Origin: an uncultured Oscillospiraceae bacterium
GTDB lineage: Bacteria; Bacillota; Clostridia; Oscillospirales; Ruminococcaceae
Assembly (NCBI GenBank): GCA_910579125.1
Contig: CAJTTH010000003.1
Span: 1 to 64,000 of the forward strand
Length of the DNA: 64,000 nt
Reading direction: 5' to 3'
This document shows positions 50,609 through 59,072 of the stretch, piece after piece. How positions within the stretch are numbered: position 1 is the first letter of the stretch; each line of letters begins with the position of its first letter. A model generated the notes under the pieces. It made no database searches. It saw only the letters and a list, made by a program, of their open reading frames with translations, and was not told where the DNA came from. The translations under genes were made by a program, and so were the position numbers.

Positions 50609-51222
50609 GTGTAGCTCTCGTTATCGGAGACGTAAGCGCGTACTCTGAGCGGTATTCCGAGCTTATCGGAAAGTCTTTGACACTCGCTTATCTCATCCTC
50701 GCCTATAACGTCAACTACCGTAAAGCCCGTTTTTATGCCGAGTTCTTTCATCTTAACCGCAAAGTCGAGCATAACGTCAAACGACCGCTCCCCGAAGCTC
50801 GGACGCGTCACCTCGTTGTAGCGCGCGGCATTCGGCGCGTTAAGGCTTATCGAAACACTGTCGACCAAGCCCTTGAAGCGCGCGAGGTCGAACTCCTTGT
50901 GAATGAGCTTCAGCAAGCCGTTGGTGTTCACGCGTATCAACATATCGGAATTCGCCTTGATATACTCGGCGGTTTTCAGCAGCATATCGGCGCGAACCGT
51001 CGGCTCGCCGTAGCCGCAGAATACCGCATCAGAGATACCTGTTTTATCGAATTTGTCAAAAGCCGCGCAGATTTCCTCAAACGACGGCTCGTGCTCCAGC
51101 CATAAGCTGTCGTTGTCCTTGATGCTGTCGGCATTATTCCTTAAGCAGAACACGCAGTCGCACGGACATCCGTTTGTGATATTGATATACATTTTCCCCT
51201 CGAATTTATAAAAAATCGTCAT
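50605..51222 (-). CDS. radical SAM protein, TatD-associated type
   Basis: 205 residues from ATG 51222 (AAGGAG upstream). The cluster motif lies in INITNGCPCDCVFCLRN (CxxxCxxC), and GYGEPTVRADMLLKTAEYIK is the SAM-binding Gly-rich strand. The short length, the ITNGCPCDC motif and the DVIGEDEISECQRLSDKLGIPLRVR end resemble the small TIGR04038/TIGR04100-type radical SAM proteins of Firmicutes often found near tatD. The reaction is unknown. It is the promoter-proximal gene of the ruv operon. Confidence 0.8.
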   Translation of the reverse strand: MTIFYKFEGKMYINITNGCPCDCVFCLRNNADSIKDNDSLWLEHEPSFEEICAAFDKFDKTGISDAVFCGYGEPTVRADMLLKTAEYIKANSDMLIRVNTNGLLKLIHKEFDLARFKGLVDSVSISLNAPNAARYNEVTRPSFGERSFDVMLDFAVKMKELGIKTGFTVVDVIGEDEISECQRLSDKLGIPLRVRAYVSDNESYT

Positions 51223-51260
51223 TTGATCCACTCCTTGAAATAATTTCATACACATTAAAT

Positions 51261-51289
51261 ATTATATCACTGTTCTTCAAAAAAGTCAA
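51261..51289 (-). promoter_or_regulatory. promoter of the radical SAM-ruvCA-...-ruvB operon
   Basis: TTGACT (51289-51284) and TATAAT (51266-51261) on the minus strand, 17-base spacing, about 40 bases before the start codon. No LexA-like site was noted near it. Confidence 0.7.
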
Positions 51290-51347
51290 TAGCGAACGGA
51301 AAACAGATATGCGCGGTCAGCAACACACAACGAAACCTCCGCATATA

Positions 51348-51375
51348 TTAAAAACCTTGCCGAAAAACGGCAAGG
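51348..51375 (-). terminator. terminator after the decayed transporter locus
   Basis: On the minus strand CCTTGCCG, TTTTT and CGGCAAGG are followed by TTTTTAATA. It separates the decayed transporter genes from the ruv operon promoter. Confidence 0.8.
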
Positions 51376-51419
51376 TCGTTATGGTATATGGATAATTCAG
51401 GCGGAATTTTAGAGCGTGT

Positions 51420-51536
51420 TCACATTAACGCTAAACGCCCGTCTTTCGGCGAATTTTCGTGAATTTTCTCCGCGGGAAATGTCAGAAAAAGCATTGCCGT
51501 GAAGAATAAAACCGTCATTATCAGCAGTTTTTTTCA
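51420..51536 (-). pseudogene. remnant of a membrane/exported protein N-terminus
   Basis: The minus strand has an open stretch of about 37 codons reading KKLLIMTVLFFTAMLFLTF then PAEKIHENSPKDGR, like a signal anchor, ending at TGA 51422-51420. The ATG with a good ribosome-binding site (ATGATGAAAAAAACTGC) is in another frame, so a frameshift near the start seems likely. It lies directly after the permease fragment and could be the start of the second sugar permease of a lost transporter. Weak evidence. Confidence 0.3.
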
Positions 51537-51854
51537 TCATGACAACTCCCCTAGGGTTAATCCCTTTTCGAGATTTCCGTTAAAGAACATGTACAATATC
51601 AGCACCGAAATAAGGAAGATCACCGCCGACGCCGCAAGGCTCTGATAATCGAGCTTGAGGAAGTTTTTGTTCGTGTAATATTGAAGCGTATACGAATGGT
51701 CGGGCGGGTAATTCGTGCCGTAAAACAGGTAGCTCTGCTTAAAAATTTTGAAACTGTTGACTATCGACAAAAGAACCGTGAAAAATACCGTTGGTGCGAT
51801 CATGGGAAATGTAATTTTAGTGCGGTAAATATCGCCGTGACTGTACAGCATCAA
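51537..51854 (-). pseudogene. C-terminal fragment of a sugar ABC transporter permease
   Basis: About 105 codons corresponding only to the last third of a MalF/UgpA-type permease: the coupling-loop end YRTKITFPMIAPTVFF, VNSFKIFKQSYLF, YTLQYYTNKNFLKLDYQSL and a final hydrophobic helix (AVIFLISVLILYMFF). The EAA loop itself and all earlier membrane helices are missing; the upstream DNA encodes the broken lipoprotein instead. No ATPase or intact binding protein is nearby, so it is a remnant of a decayed importer. Confidence 0.65.
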
Positions 51855-51887
51855 AGCCTTAACGTGGGTTTCACTGTTAATGATGCA

Positions 51888-52343
51888 TTACATTTGTCTG
51901 CCTATAATATTTATGCCCCGGACGGTTTTCTCAAGAACAACCTCGTCCGTTTGCCCTGTTTTTTTGCGGGAAATTATCGTACCCGAGCGCGGTGTAATAA
52001 ACAGTATCTTCGTCTGCACAAACGACCCCGAAGTAAGCCGGGCAGCCTGTAAGATTTTGCTGCGAGTTCCCGAACTTCGGCATCTCAGACAGGTTTCTAA
52101 CGCCCGAAAAGCCGTTGAAATTTTCAATGCTGTCGGGATTTTCAACGGGCTTTTCGCGTTCCTGCGGATAAAAACCGTTCTCGTTTTCCGTTTCGTCGGC
52201 ATAGCTTACGAAGTTATCCGCAGACGAGGTCTTTCCTATCTCCGTGCCGTATTGCGGCAGCACGAGCGAAACTCTCATTGCTGCCGCAGGCGCTTATCGC
52301 GCACAACAAACATATTCCGAAAACAACAGATATATTTTTTCAT
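51888..52343 (-). pseudogene. frameshifted and truncated lipoprotein (binding-protein-like)
   Basis: ATG 52343 starts a frame that quickly fails, but a one-base shift gives a clear lipoprotein signal: SVVFGICLLCAISACGSNES with the lipobox ending in Cys. Further downstream a third frame stays open for about 110 codons (YGTEIGKTSSADNFVSYADE, ENENGFYPQEREKPVENPD, GCPAYFGVVCADEDTVYYTA) before it breaks off. At least two frameshifts and a truncation are needed to explain this. Together with the permease fragment it is likely the relic of a sugar ABC transporter gene cluster. Confidence 0.5.
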
Positions 52344-52456
52344 GACTTGCCGCTTTAAACCGTTGTTGTTTTTTCAACGCCGATCATTGCCGCTTTCATA
52401 ATTTCATTATATCATATTCCGCTCCTCTTATCCGGCACTTTTTTAAATAACTACTT

Positions 52457-52485
52457 GACAAATCCGCGGTAAAGTGATAAAATTT
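52457..52485 (+). promoter_or_regulatory. promoter of trpB
   Basis: TTGACA (52457-52462) and TAAAAT (52480-52485) with 17-base spacing; the leader is about 30 bases, too short for an attenuator or T-box. Confidence 0.7.
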
Positions 52486-52519
52486 AATTGATAAATTTTA
52501 ATAATTCCCGGAGGTTTTT

Positions 52520-53737
52520 ATGAAATACGGAGAAATTGATTTTGATACCTACTTTAAGAATTATCCCGACAGGAACGGATATTTCGGCAAATACGGCGGC
52601 GCGTATATCCCCGACGAGCTGAAGAACGCCATGGACGAGATCACCGAAGCATACTTCACGATCTGCAAGTCCAGCAAGTTCATCAACGAACTGCGCAGAA
52701 TACGCAAGGAATTTCAGGGCAGACCTACGCCCATTTCCTACTTGGAGCGCCTTTCGGGCAAACTGGGTCATGTTCAGCTCTACGTAAAGCGCGAGGATCT
52801 GAACCACACAGGCGCTCACAAGCTCAACCACTGTATGGGCGAAGCTCTGTTGGCGAAATATATGGGCAAGAAAAAGGTGATCGCCGAGACAGGCGCAGGT
52901 CAGCACGGCGTCGCTCTGGCGACCGCGGCGGCGTATTTCGGTCTGGAATGCGACATCTACATGGGTTCTGTCGATATCAAGAAGCAGGCTCCCAACGTCG
53001 CGAGAATGAAGATACTCGGCGCGAACGTCGTTGAGGTAACGGACGGTCTGGCGACGCTCAAGGAGGCGGTGGACGCGGCGTTTGCGGCGTACAGCAGAGA
53101 CTACAAGGACTGCATTTACTGTATCGGCTCGGTCGTAGGACCGCACCCGTTCCCGATGATGGTGCGCGATTTCCAGAGCGTTGTCGGCATTGAGGCGCGC
53201 GAGCAGTTCCTCGAAATGACGGGCGAGCTCCCCGACGCAATAGTTGCTTGTGTCGGCGGAGGTTCAAACGCTATGGGCTTCTTCTCGGGATTTCTGAACG
53301 ATCCCGTGGACATCTACGGAGTTGAACCCCTCGGCAGAGGTTCAAAACTCGGAGACCACGCAGCGAGCCTTACCTATGGCTCGGAGGGTATTATGCACGG
53401 CTTCAACAGCATTATGCTGAAAGACGAAAACGGCGATCCCGCACCCGTTTATTCCGTGGCGAGCGGACTAGACTATCCGTCGTCGGGACCCGAACACGCG
53501 TTCCTGCACGACATTGACCGCGTAAAGTACGACGTTATCAACGACGACGACACGATCGACGCGTTCTTCACACTGTCGAGACTGGAGGGCATTATCCCCG
53601 CGATAGAAAGCTCTCACGCTGTAGCCTACGCGATGAAGCTCGCCGAGAAAATGGGCAGAGGCTCGATCCTCATCAACCTTTCCGGCAGAGGCGACAAGGA
53701 TATGGACTACATTATTGAAAAATACGGCATAAGATAA
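52520..53737 (+). CDS. trpB: tryptophan synthase beta chain
   Basis: 405 residues; GGAGG before the ATG. The PLP lysine is in DLNHTGAHKLNH (about residue 98), the phosphate-binding loop is CVGGGSNAMG, and the expected AETGAGQHGVALATAAA, GSVVGPHPFP and SAGLDYP-like SGLDYPSSGPEH regions are present. TrpB joins indole (or indole from TrpA) with serine. No trpA or other tryptophan gene is adjacent and the gene has its own promoter and terminator, so it may work as a stand-alone indole-scavenging enzyme or the other genes may be elsewhere. It is the shorter TrpB1 class. Confidence 0.94.
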   Translation: MKYGEIDFDTYFKNYPDRNGYFGKYGGAYIPDELKNAMDEITEAYFTICKSSKFINELRRIRKEFQGRPTPISYLERLSGKLGHVQLYVKREDLNHTGAHKLNHCMGEALLAKYMGKKKVIAETGAGQHGVALATAAAYFGLECDIYMGSVDIKKQAPNVARMKILGANVVEVTDGLATLKEAVDAAFAAYSRDYKDCIYCIGSVVGPHPFPMMVRDFQSVVGIEAREQFLEMTGELPDAIVACVGGGSNAMGFFSGFLNDPVDIYGVEPLGRGSKLGDHAASLTYGSEGIMHGFNSIMLKDENGDPAPVYSVASGLDYPSSGPEHAFLHDIDRVKYDVINDDDTIDAFFTLSRLEGIIPAIESSHAVAYAMKLAEKMGRGSILINLSGRGDKDMDYIIEKYGIR

Positions 53738-53751
53738 TCAAATTCAACACA

Positions 53752-53781
53752 AAAGCGGAGAGTGTTCAGTTCTCCGCTTTA
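53752..53781 (+). terminator. terminator of trpB
   Basis: AAAGCGGAGA and TCTCCGCTTT enclose a nine-base loop and are followed by T-rich DNA; it may also serve the convergent gene. Confidence 0.8.
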
Positions 53782-53807
53782 TTGCATTTTAATTTTCGAA
53801 TTGCAAA

Positions 53808-54752
53808 TTACTTTTCCGCATTAACGGATTTTTCGGCAGCGAATATTTTCTCCACAAGAGAGGTCAGATCGGATATGTCATACGTGCTGAGTTTCAGGTA
53901 AGTATCCGCGAAAGTACGCAGACTTTTATTGTCTGGGTCTTTCCGCCGAACGGCGGACAGGTGCTTATCCATAAATTCCTTGAGCCTGTTAAGCTGTTTG
54001 TCGAGTTTTTCACGTCTTTGCGCCATATTTACGGTAAAGGTTTTCTCGTCGCCGCCGAGTTTCCCGAAAAGCTCGTTATAAGTATCCTCCCCGAGAACCA
54101 GCTCGGAGCTATTTTCTCCAAAAGCCTCCGCGAGAAATACCGCGCATTTGTTGTAAAGCTCACGGCTTGACGACGCAGTTTCGCGGTAATTGCCCGCAGC
54201 GCCGTTTTTATAAGTGACCGTTCCTTTAGTCGCGCTTGCGCTCGAATACTTGTACAATGTACTCTGCACCGCAAATCCGAGAGCGCCGCCGACCGTACTG
54301 CCGTTTACCGTAACCGCGCCCGGCAAGCTGCCGCTTATAGTGCATTGCTCCACCGATCTTTCTCTGCGTTCCCATGTTTCCTCAACAGCGTTACCTATTT
54401 CGGTCATATTCACTCCACTCTTGCCGAACGTCCGCTCGCTGCCCTTCATATTCAGCTGCCAGACCCCATCGCTTTTGCCGCTTATAATAGTTAAATTACC
54501 GCCCTTGCCGTCCGCGAACGTGAGCTTCCTTTCCATATACGTATAACAAAAAGCGCAGTCCTCGCTCATAGTCTCGTTTGTAACAAATTCTTTGCGTTCA
54601 TAGATCGTTTCGGTGGTTGGCAGATTAAGCTCGAACTTATCCAGCTTTGCGGGTTTTAACGCGTTGGTAAAATCAACCTTTTCCAACCTGCCAACCGCCA
54701 CCCTGTCGTTCCACACCGCGCCCGAACTGTTATTAACATTGTTTACCGCCAT
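53808..54752 (-). CDS. uncharacterised protein, partner of the coiled-coil gene
   Basis: 314 residues from ATG 54752 (GGAGG upstream). No signal peptide or membrane helix. The N-terminus is Asn-rich (NNVNNSSGAVWNDRVAVGR); a central beta-type section (YMERKLTFADGKGGNLTIISG) and a Gly/Ser/Ala-rich stretch (SLPGAVTVNGSTVGGALGFAVQ) precede a helical C-terminus (MAQRREKLDKQLNRLKEFMDKHLSAVRRKD). I do not recognise a domain. It overlaps in context with the coiled-coil gene upstream (13-base gap), and the two have the look of a structural or surface-appendage-associated pair. Confidence 0.6.
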   Translation of the reverse strand: MAVNNVNNSSGAVWNDRVAVGRLEKVDFTNALKPAKLDKFELNLPTTETIYERKEFVTNETMSEDCAFCYTYMERKLTFADGKGGNLTIISGKSDGVWQLNMKGSERTFGKSGVNMTEIGNAVEETWERRERSVEQCTISGSLPGAVTVNGSTVGGALGFAVQSTLYKYSSASATKGTVTYKNGAAGNYRETASSSRELYNKCAVFLAEAFGENSSELVLGEDTYNELFGKLGGDEKTFTVNMAQRREKLDKQLNRLKEFMDKHLSAVRRKDPDNKSLRTFADTYLKLSTYDISDLTSLVEKIFAAEKSVNAEK

Positions 54753-54765
54753 ATTCGCACCTCCG

Positions 54766-55329
54766 TCATTCAATGCCCGCGTCAATATCCGCAGATATCT
54801 CGGGCGGCATCGTCATTCCGCATTCCATATTGTCCACGACCTCGTCAACGGACTTTTCGGGTTGTTGACTTTCGTCCTCGTCTTTCCACATACTCTTGTG
54901 CTTTTTGACCTTTTCGTTATGCGCCGCGGCTGCCATATTTTTCGCCATCTGGTACATCTCCGAGCTGAATTCCAAAAGCTTTTGCTCGTCTTTCGGAGGA
55001 ACTTTATCGCCGCGCGCTATTCTCCGCGCGACTTCCAGACACTTCGAGTATTCGTCCGCCTGCCTAGCCGCCGCTTCGCCCGCGCGTTTGGTGCTTTCGG
55101 CGTTTTGCAGAAACATCTTTTTCGCGTTAAAGCCCTCCATAAATTTTGACGCGCTTTCGCAGCTCGATTCCACGCGGTCTATCGCCTTTCCGAGCGCGGA
55201 GACCTCCTCGTCGGTCATTTCGATCTTCCCGTCCTCAAGAGCCTTTTTCTGCTCGTAGAGGGCGCTGCGCCGCTCGTTCAGCTCTTTTATTTTCGCGGAA
55301 TATACCCGGCTTGCCTCGCCTATTTTCAT
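54766..55329 (-). CDS. conserved coiled-coil protein of unknown function
   Basis: 187 residues from ATG 55329 (GAGGTG upstream). It starts MKIGEASRVYSAKIKELNERR, a start I recall from a widespread clostridial protein of unknown function, followed by long charged helices (ALYEQKKALEDGKIEMTDEE, AKKMFLQNAESTKRAGEAAA, LEVARRIARGDKVPPKDEQK) and an acidic C-terminus. No signal peptide or membrane segment. The VARRIxxGDKVPxxDExKLxEFxxxMYQMAKN pattern is the family hallmark. It is likely cotranscribed with the 314-residue gene. Confidence 0.65.
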   Translation of the reverse strand: MKIGEASRVYSAKIKELNERRSALYEQKKALEDGKIEMTDEEVSALGKAIDRVESSCESASKFMEGFNAKKMFLQNAESTKRAGEAAARQADEYSKCLEVARRIARGDKVPPKDEQKLLEFSSEMYQMAKNMAAAAHNEKVKKHKSMWKDEDESQQPEKSVDEVVDNMECGMTMPPEISADIDAGIE

Positions 55330-55400
55330 GGAGATCACCTCAAAATATAATTTCATATATTATATCGGCAGAAATTCTCAGAACTTTAGCATATTTTGCT

Positions 55401-55430
55401 AAAACGGAAACCCCCGACATAATCGGGGGG
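55401..55430 (-). terminator. terminator of the GH44 gene
   Basis: On the minus strand CCCCCCGATT and TCGGGGGTTT form the stem, followed by CCGTTTT; it begins eight bases past the GH44 stop. Confidence 0.7.
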
Positions 55431-55437
55431 CTTGATA

Positions 55438-57204
55438 TCACTTTTTCTTTTTTCCGCGAACGACCGCCGTAACCGCAGCAGCCGCTCCAACAGCCGCAGC
55501 GCCGCCTATCGCGAAAGGCAGAACATTACTGCCGCCATTTTCGCTACCGACGCTGTCCGAAACAACGTCGGACGAAATTTCGGGGGCATTTTGAGGAACG
55601 CTCACCACGAACTCCGTAACCGAAAGCGCGGGCAGCGTGTAAGTAAAACTGTTCTCCGATATTTCGTCCACCCCGTCAAGACGGCGAACCAGCGGGCTGT
55701 CGCCGTACAGGGAGTAGACCTCCGCGCTGCCGTATGCGTTTTCCGAGGAAAGCGTGATGCTGACGTACGTGTCGTCGTGGATCGAACGGTTGGTAACGAT
55801 TATCTTCACGGTGTTTGCGTCCTCGCCGTCGATCGAGGAATAAACCGAAATATCGCCGTCACTGTGCTTACTTCTTACAAGCGTATCGCCGAAGCCGTTA
55901 CCCTCGCCGTCATAGTTCGTGAACATATTGATAGCGCCGAGCTGATACTCGTTCTGATCGAACGACCAGATCGCCGCGAAATAAACGCCGTACTCCGCGA
56001 AAATTCCCAGCATATCGGCTTCGCAGACGCCGCCCGAAATATGGTCGCCTCCGCCGAAATTATACTCCGAAAACGCGAGCTTTGTACCGGGATAGTATTT
56101 GTCGATCGACTGCTGAACGTTCGGCAGCAGTGGAAAGAACTTCGCGCCCGTGTCGATTATCCAGCTGTTCTCACGGTAATCAGGGTCGTACAGCGAACGC
56201 ACGCTGTCAAGCCGCGCCTTAACGCATTCGTCGTTGTCGTAGTGGCTGCACGAGCGTTCTCCGCACGCGCCCTTTGCCTCGGTGTAGTAGTGCAGATCGA
56301 GAACGTCAAGCAGTCGCGTTCCGTTCGCAGCCTCCGCCTTGTGCATTTCGTCAAGATAGAAGTCGATAAACCAGCGGTAGCCGTTTTCCTGCTTGATACC
56401 GTTCCAGTCGGGAGCGCCCGCCAGCGAATCGTAAGCGCTGTACCCGAAAAGCGCGGGACCGAAAACCTCCGCGCCGCCGTCCATCTCCTTGACGACTGAC
56501 GCAAGGTCGACGCTCTTTTCGATAAGCTCCGAGCAGGTAAGCTGCTCGCGCTGAACAAGACTGTGCGTATGGTGCCATAGCGCGGGCTCGTTGTCGAGCG
56601 AATACGCCTTGATACCCGTCTCCGTATCGGATTTGCCGAGCTTTGTTATCAGATAATTCAGCAGCTCGTCCATATACACAACGTCATCATCGCGGTTCGG
56701 TTTTTCGCCGAACTCGCCGCCCTTACGGTTTACTACCTTGAACCAATAGTCAGACGGCGCAGCATCCTCCTCGTGAACGTTCCCCTTTTTCTCGGACGAG
56801 GTATAACCGAGCATTTGCAACGTTATCAAGGTATACGGCACACCACCCCTTTTCGCTTCGTCGGCTGCGTTCAGTATAACGCCTGCCGGAACCGGTTTAA
56901 ACTCGTCCGCAATATTCTGAATAAGATGCATATCCGAGCTGTTTTTCCAGTCCGAACCCGCGTTGGAAACGTTGTTTTCCCAGTTGTACGCGGATAATCT
57001 GTTGCCGCCCAGACGGAACGACTTCGCCGAGACCGCGCTGAGATCCGCGCCGCTGTTCACGCCGTAAATGTAAGGCGAGACCGCCTTATGCCCCTCCGAC
57101 GGAGTCACTGTTATTTTGATTGGTTCGTTCTCCGCAAAAACGCCCATACTCATCGCCACCCCCAAGACTGCTGCCGTAATGACCGCTGCCGCAAATTTTT
57201 TCAT
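55438..57204 (-). CDS. membrane-anchored glycoside hydrolase family 44 glycanase
   Basis: 588 residues from ATG 57204 (GGAGGAG upstream). A signal peptide (MKKFAAAVITAAVLGVAMS, cleavage near VFA-EN) leads a GH44 catalytic domain: SPYIYGVNSGADL, SFRLGGNRLSAYNWENN, the acid/base Glu in YSLDNEPALWHHTH, LDLHYYTEAKG, and the nucleophile Glu in AFSEYNFGGGDH. A beta-domain follows, then a short Ser/Glu linker and a membrane helix with RGKKKK tail. GH44 enzymes cut beta-1,4-glucans such as xyloglucan and carboxymethylcellulose. The anchor resembles that of the cohesin-like protein at 6.9 kb. It has no dockerin or CBM. Confidence 0.9.
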   Translation of the reverse strand: MKKFAAAVITAAVLGVAMSMGVFAENEPIKITVTPSEGHKAVSPYIYGVNSGADLSAVSAKSFRLGGNRLSAYNWENNVSNAGSDWKNSSDMHLIQNIADEFKPVPAGVILNAADEAKRGGVPYTLITLQMLGYTSSEKKGNVHEEDAAPSDYWFKVVNRKGGEFGEKPNRDDDVVYMDELLNYLITKLGKSDTETGIKAYSLDNEPALWHHTHSLVQREQLTCSELIEKSVDLASVVKEMDGGAEVFGPALFGYSAYDSLAGAPDWNGIKQENGYRWFIDFYLDEMHKAEAANGTRLLDVLDLHYYTEAKGACGERSCSHYDNDECVKARLDSVRSLYDPDYRENSWIIDTGAKFFPLLPNVQQSIDKYYPGTKLAFSEYNFGGGDHISGGVCEADMLGIFAEYGVYFAAIWSFDQNEYQLGAINMFTNYDGEGNGFGDTLVRSKHSDGDISVYSSIDGEDANTVKIIVTNRSIHDDTYVSITLSSENAYGSAEVYSLYGDSPLVRRLDGVDEISENSFTYTLPALSVTEFVVSVPQNAPEISSDVVSDSVGSENGGSNVLPFAIGGAAAVGAAAAVTAVVRGKKKK

Positions 57205-57240
57205 AGCTCCTCCGCTTAATGTATGGTAATTATTGTTTAT

Positions 57241-57269
57241 ATGGTAGCATATTTGCGGCAAATTGTCAA
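57241..57269 (-). promoter_or_regulatory. promoter of the GH44 gene
   Basis: TTGACA (57269-57264) and TACCAT (57246-57241) on the minus strand, 17-base spacing, about 40 bases before the start codon and immediately after the FemAB-type gene. Confidence 0.6.
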
Positions 57270-57274
57270 TAGGT

Positions 57275-58352
57275 TCAGACGTTTATTTTTTCGTGCTTGA
57301 GCTGCGTATTGCGGCGCTCGTGCTCGCGGCGGACGAACGCTATCCCCGAGCAGATATCCGCGAGCCTTGCGGTGTTCGGTCTGAAATCGTAAACGTACTC
57401 CCCCGAATACACCACGACCTCGCCGTTAAAGCCCTTTTTGAACCTGTAAAGCCCGTAGACGGGATCGTTCTCGTCGTCGAAGTGCGGAATGCCGCCGAAG
57501 TCGTACACATCGCAGCCGCCCTCCACCGCCCACTTTATCATCTCAAGTTGCATAAGATAGTTCGGGTAAAGGTTTCTGTTATCGTCCGAGGACGCTCCGT
57601 AAACGTATGAACCGACGTTTCCGTACCTCACCGCGACCGCCCCCGAAAGCGCAACTTCCCTGCCGTCTATTTCCGCATAGCACATAAACAGTCTGCACTG
57701 CTCCTCGGGAAAGCTGTTCAGGAAACGCGCGAAATATTCCCGCGGACGGATAAAAAAGTCCGTCGCGTCGCCCAGTCTGCCGCATTAACGGGTAAAAGTC
57801 GTCCAGAGCCTCAACACCGCACCGCCGACAATAAACGCCCTTTCTCGCCGCCTTGCGGACGCGGTTGCGGCAATCGGGCTTAAACATTGCGATAAGCTCT
57901 TCCTCGGTCTTGCCGCCGATGTTTTTCAGAACGTAATTCGCGCGCGGCTGTACGGTTTCCTCCGCGTTTTCGTTATGGGAAAAGCCGAGCGCGTTCAGCG
58001 CACGCACATTCTCCTCGAAAAGCGGGTCGCACATAAAGCGGTAAGCGCGGTATTTTTCGGCTATAACGTTTATTCCCTCAAAAATATCCCCGACCGTTTC
58101 CCTGTCCGACCAATCGACTATCGGACCGTGCGGCGCGTACATAAAAGCTGTTCCCGTAAACGGTATCTTCCGTATCAGCACAAGGCATACCCCGCGGATT
58201 GCGCCGCGTTCGTTCCGCGAAAGCACCGCCTCCCACGCCCAGTTGCTCTTGACGTTCGCCCATTTAAGTGACTGCATAAAACAGCCGTGAAGTAAATTAA
58301 AACGCTCGTATTCCGAAATTTGATGTTCATTGTTCTTGTCAAGAATTTCCAT
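57275..58352 (-). pseudogene. FemAB-type peptidyl/aminoacyl transferase, frameshifted
   Basis: The gene starts at ATG 58352 (AAGGAG upstream) and reads as a FemX/FemAB-family GNAT-fold transferase: CFMQSLKWANVKSNWAWE, RKIPFTGTAFMYAPHGPIVDW, MFKPDCRNRVRKAARKG. At 57752-57757 there is a run of six A (six T on the coding strand). Five would continue the frame into LFIRPREYF and then the conserved C-terminal half (AEIDGREVALSGAVAV, GASSDDNRNLYPNYLMQLEMIKWA, VYDFGGIPHF), which runs in the next frame to 57275. With six T the first half ends early near 57579. Such enzymes add amino acids to peptidoglycan stem peptides from aminoacyl-tRNA. Error, slippage or real mutation are all possible. Confidence 0.75.
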
Positions 58353-58373
58353 ATTTGCCACTCCTTTTCGTTT

Positions 58374-59072
58374 TTACGGCACCCACGTACCTACTATTTT
58401 TAAGGGTTCATAATCAGCCTTATTTTTCACCTCCAGCGCCAGCACACACATTGAACCTGCGCCGCGCAGCTCGGTATAATAAAATCCGTATTTTCCTCTT
58501 CCCGTTATGAACAGTTCTTCGCTGACAGGGTCTTTGCGTTCTCCGTTTACATCAACACTCCAAATCATCGCGATGATAGGATTCTCTTCGGTTGCGTTCG
58601 TTTCATCAACAAAAATTACCGCATAATTATAATTGTCACCCTTTTCCATGGTTTCGGAAAACGTAACCTGTTCATCCGGAAACATCGTAAAATCCAGCGC
58701 GTACATACCCGTTTTATCGAATTCGTCAATCGGCTCGACGCTTTCAATGTCGCTGCTCTCATTTTCGGAGCTTATGCTGCTGCTTTCGGAGCTTGTGCCG
58801 CTGCTTGACGCAGAGCCGCTGTTTTCCGTGCTTATCTCGCTGTAGTTTGGTCTGAATGGGTCGTTCATACGGATATTGGCGATAGTGAAAAATCCCACAC
58901 CGAACAGCACTATACAAGCGGCGACTGCGGCGATATATTTTACCGCGTGAAACGGTCTGCGTTCGAGAACGATCTCGATCGCTTTTCCGCTGTCCTCGCT
59001 GCCCTCCCATGCCTCCTCGACAAAGCGCCTGTCTATCTGATCGATGAGCATAAAAAGCTCTCTTGACTTCAT
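58374..59072 (-). CDS. membrane-bound anti-sigma-type protein for the adjacent ECF factor
   Basis: 232 residues from ATG 59072, overlapping the sigma factor stop by ATGA. A cytoplasmic N-terminus of about 45 residues (FMLIDQIDRRFVEEAWEGSE) is followed by one membrane helix (YIAAVAACIVLFGVGFFTI), a Ser-rich linker (about 85-115) and an extracellular beta domain (MYALDFTMFPDEQVTFSE, VIFVDETNATEENPIIAMIWSV). The arrangement is that of anti-sigma factors, where the cytoplasmic part holds the sigma and the outside part senses a signal. I do not recognise the sensor domain. Confidence 0.65.
   Translation of the reverse strand: MKSRELFMLIDQIDRRFVEEAWEGSEDSGKAIEIVLERRPFHAVKYIAAVAACIVLFGVGFFTIANIRMNDPFRPNYSEISTENSGSASSSGTSSESSSISSENESSDIESVEPIDEFDKTGMYALDFTMFPDEQVTFSETMEKGDNYNYAVIFVDETNATEENPIIAMIWSVDVNGERKDPVSEELFITGRGKYGFYYTELRGAGSMCVLALEVKNKADYEPLKIVGTWVP

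Noticed and set aside
55432..56499. Plus-strand frame of about 350 codons opposite the GH44 gene
   Set aside because: Antisense to the catalytic domain; its composition (Arg and Val rich) is typical of reverse-strand shadows.
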